This document shows positions 62,885-64,000 of a DNA stretch of 64,000 bases, piece after piece. The DNA is from Pandoraea apista. Lineage in GTDB: Bacteria > Pseudomonadota > Gammaproteobacteria > Burkholderiales > Burkholderiaceae. A model generated the notes under the pieces. It searched no databases, was not told the origin of the DNA, and was given only the letters and a program-made list of their open reading frames with translations. The position numbers and the translations under genes were made by a program. Position 1 is the first letter of the stretch, and every line of letters begins with the position of its first letter. The stretch covers positions 3,782,001-3,846,000 of the forward strand of contig NZ_CP013481.2 of NCBI RefSeq assembly GCF_001465595.2. Direction: 5' to 3'.

Positions 62885-63766
62885 TCAAACTCCGCCAGAG
62901 ACGACCGGCGTCTCGCTGACATCACGCGCGTTGGCCGCCGGCGTGAGCGTATGCAACGGTGTGACCGGACGCACGGCCGGCCCCGCATGCAAACGCAAAA
63001 TCACGTAGGTGCCGACATGGGCACGGAAATACTGCAATTCGCAGTGGAACATCTCGTAGTCGCCGTCGCGAGTGCGCATGCGCAGATTGTGCGCGCCGTG
63101 GTGCGGTCGCTCGCCATCCACCACAAACAGCCCGGCCAGACGCAGCGCGTCTTCGGGATGCAACAACGCGCGCAGACCTTCGCGCTTGACGACCTCGGGG
63201 GCAACTCCCGTGGCCCGGCGGAAATGTTCGTCGATGAATTCGTAATGCGTGACCGGATTGGCCAGATAGAAAATGGTATCCAGATGCTTCGTCAGATACG
63301 TCATCAGGGCATTACCCAACTGCACCGAGTCGGACAGCAACATGCGTTCGTTCTCGGCGCGCAGCAACATCTCGTAGCGCGTCTGTGCGACCTCCGCGAT
63401 CAATTCGGCGCGGTACTGGGCGCGACGCAGGCGCTCGATCAGCGCAACGGCCAGCGGCGTAATCATCAGAAAGCCGGTCACGATCAGCGCGTCGCGCCGG
63501 TCAAGCTCGGCGATATCGCGAAAGGGCGGAACGAAGAAGAAGTCGAAAATTGGAATACTGATGACCATGGCCATGATCGCCGGTCCCAACCCCCACACGA
63601 ATTCGACGATGATGGCGGCGCAGGCGAAAAAAATGCCCGGCATCGAGTGATCCAGCACCGGATGCAGCAGACTGCGAACAAGAAACGCAGCAAGTACCAC
63701 CATTAGCGCGCCAACGTAACGCTTTGCGCCGGGCTCCGCCCAACGTCGGGCGTTTCTGATATCCAT
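62885..63766 (-). CDS. DUF4118-type membrane protein with PAS domain
   Basis: 293 residues. Residues 16-110 hold three to four helices like the KdpD sensor's DUF4118 (YVGALMVVLAAFLVRSLLHP; IVEFVWGLGPAIMAM; FDFFFVPPF). A coiled linker follows, then a PAS domain (LDTIFYLANPVTHYEFIDEH; LHPEDALRLAGLF). No kinase or cyclase output. A membrane-bound sensor fragment, co-transcribed with the esterase. Confidence 0.82.
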   Translation of the reverse strand: MDIRNARRWAEPGAKRYVGALMVVLAAFLVRSLLHPVLDHSMPGIFFACAAIIVEFVWGLGPAIMAMVISIPIFDFFFVPPFRDIAELDRRDALIVTGFLMITPLAVALIERLRRAQYRAELIAEVAQTRYEMLLRAENERMLLSDSVQLGNALMTYLTKHLDTIFYLANPVTHYEFIDEHFRRATGVAPEVVKREGLRALLHPEDALRLAGLFVVDGERPHHGAHNLRMRTRDGDYEMFHCELQYFRAHVGTYVILRLHAGPAVRPVTPLHTLTPAANARDVSETPVVSGGV

Positions 63767-64000
63767 GATTCCCCGCCGGGACTTGCCGGCGCTCGATAAT
63801 CCAAAGTGGCGCCCCCCAAAGGCGGCATGCCTGTTACAAAATATTACGGATTATCGCATGCCGGCTCTTGACGTTCCGTGACGACTAACCCCTATTGAGT
63901 CGCATCCCCACAACACACGACGGCAAGACCAGCATTGGCGCGCTCAGGCGGGCAGCCTTCGGTCCGTTGACAGGGGAAACCACAACGGACGTACCCGACT
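63767..64000. other. Right-edge intergenic sequence
   Basis: 234 bp; no gene start seen. An 8-bp inverted repeat GTCCGTTG (63962-63969) / CAACGGAC (63983-63990) lies near the edge. Confidence 0.4.

Noticed and set aside
1..64000. CRISPR arrays, insertion sequences, prophage or tRNA-associated integration
   Set aside because: No regularly spaced repeats, transposase or integrase motifs, terminal repeats or tRNA genes were found by eye.

Overview
The window is about 64 kb of GC-rich, densely coded bacterial chromosome. It has strong third-position GC bias, Shine-Dalgarno-led starts and alpha-proteobacterial-type split transhydrogenase genes. Family content points to a betaproteobacterium of the Burkholderiaceae: PqiA/B/C, soluble FdsGBA-D formate dehydrogenase, CoA-dependent oxalate breakdown and AspD/AspT. 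My best guess is Pandoraea or a close relative, from gene content alone. I see no rRNA, tRNA, insertion sequence, prophage or CRISPR array.

Layout. 1-234 (-): 5' end of an exported, Tat-dependent formate dehydrogenase alpha subunit. 413-4053 (+): pqiA-pqiA-pqiB-pqiC envelope lipid-transport operon. 4354-9920: branched-chain-amino-acid-type binding protein, MdtD-like exporter, an unknown protein and a GH15 glycosidase. 10279-15018: two small catabolic loci with FCD-type GntR regulators (CoA-transferase plus enoyl-CoA hydratase family enzyme; 2-oxopent-4-enoate hydratase family enzyme). 15091-19294: MFS exporter, ankyrin protein, a cluster of DnaA-box-like sites and a LysR regulator. 19435-24015: pntAA-pntAB-pntB with an unknown upstream gene and a divergent CbbR-like LysR.

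24122-41599 is the most coherent block: an oxalate/formate island. OxlT (oxalate/formate antiporter), Oxc (oxalyl-CoA decarboxylase) and two Frc paralogues (formyl-CoA:oxalate CoA-transferase) convert oxalate to formate and CO2. FdsGBA-D then oxidises formate to CO2 with NADH production. Interspersed are a FAH-family enzyme, a PAS protein, a ketopantoate-reductase-like protein, a 72-residue membrane protein and an FCD-GntR regulator. A recurring motif (GATATACGGTAT and variants) lies upstream of five transcription units of this island, including the regulator's own. This suggests one local regulon.

41632-51246: EamA permease, unknown protein, SLOG-fold protein, a reduced TpsB-like outer-membrane protein, then aspartate 4-decarboxylase with two tandem AspT-type aspartate:alanine exchangers. 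This is a second decarboxylation-plus-antiport cycle of the same energetic logic as OxlT/Oxc. 51991-63766: YXWGXW-repeat protein, MATE exporter, HisN-like phosphatase, EamA permease, small lipoprotein, UspA, a four-gene carbohydrate-type ABC importer, an esterase and a DUF4118/PAS membrane protein.

Start codons were re-chosen from Shine-Dalgarno matches, signal peptides and family N-termini. Functions rest on recognised family motifs read by eye; no database search was possible.
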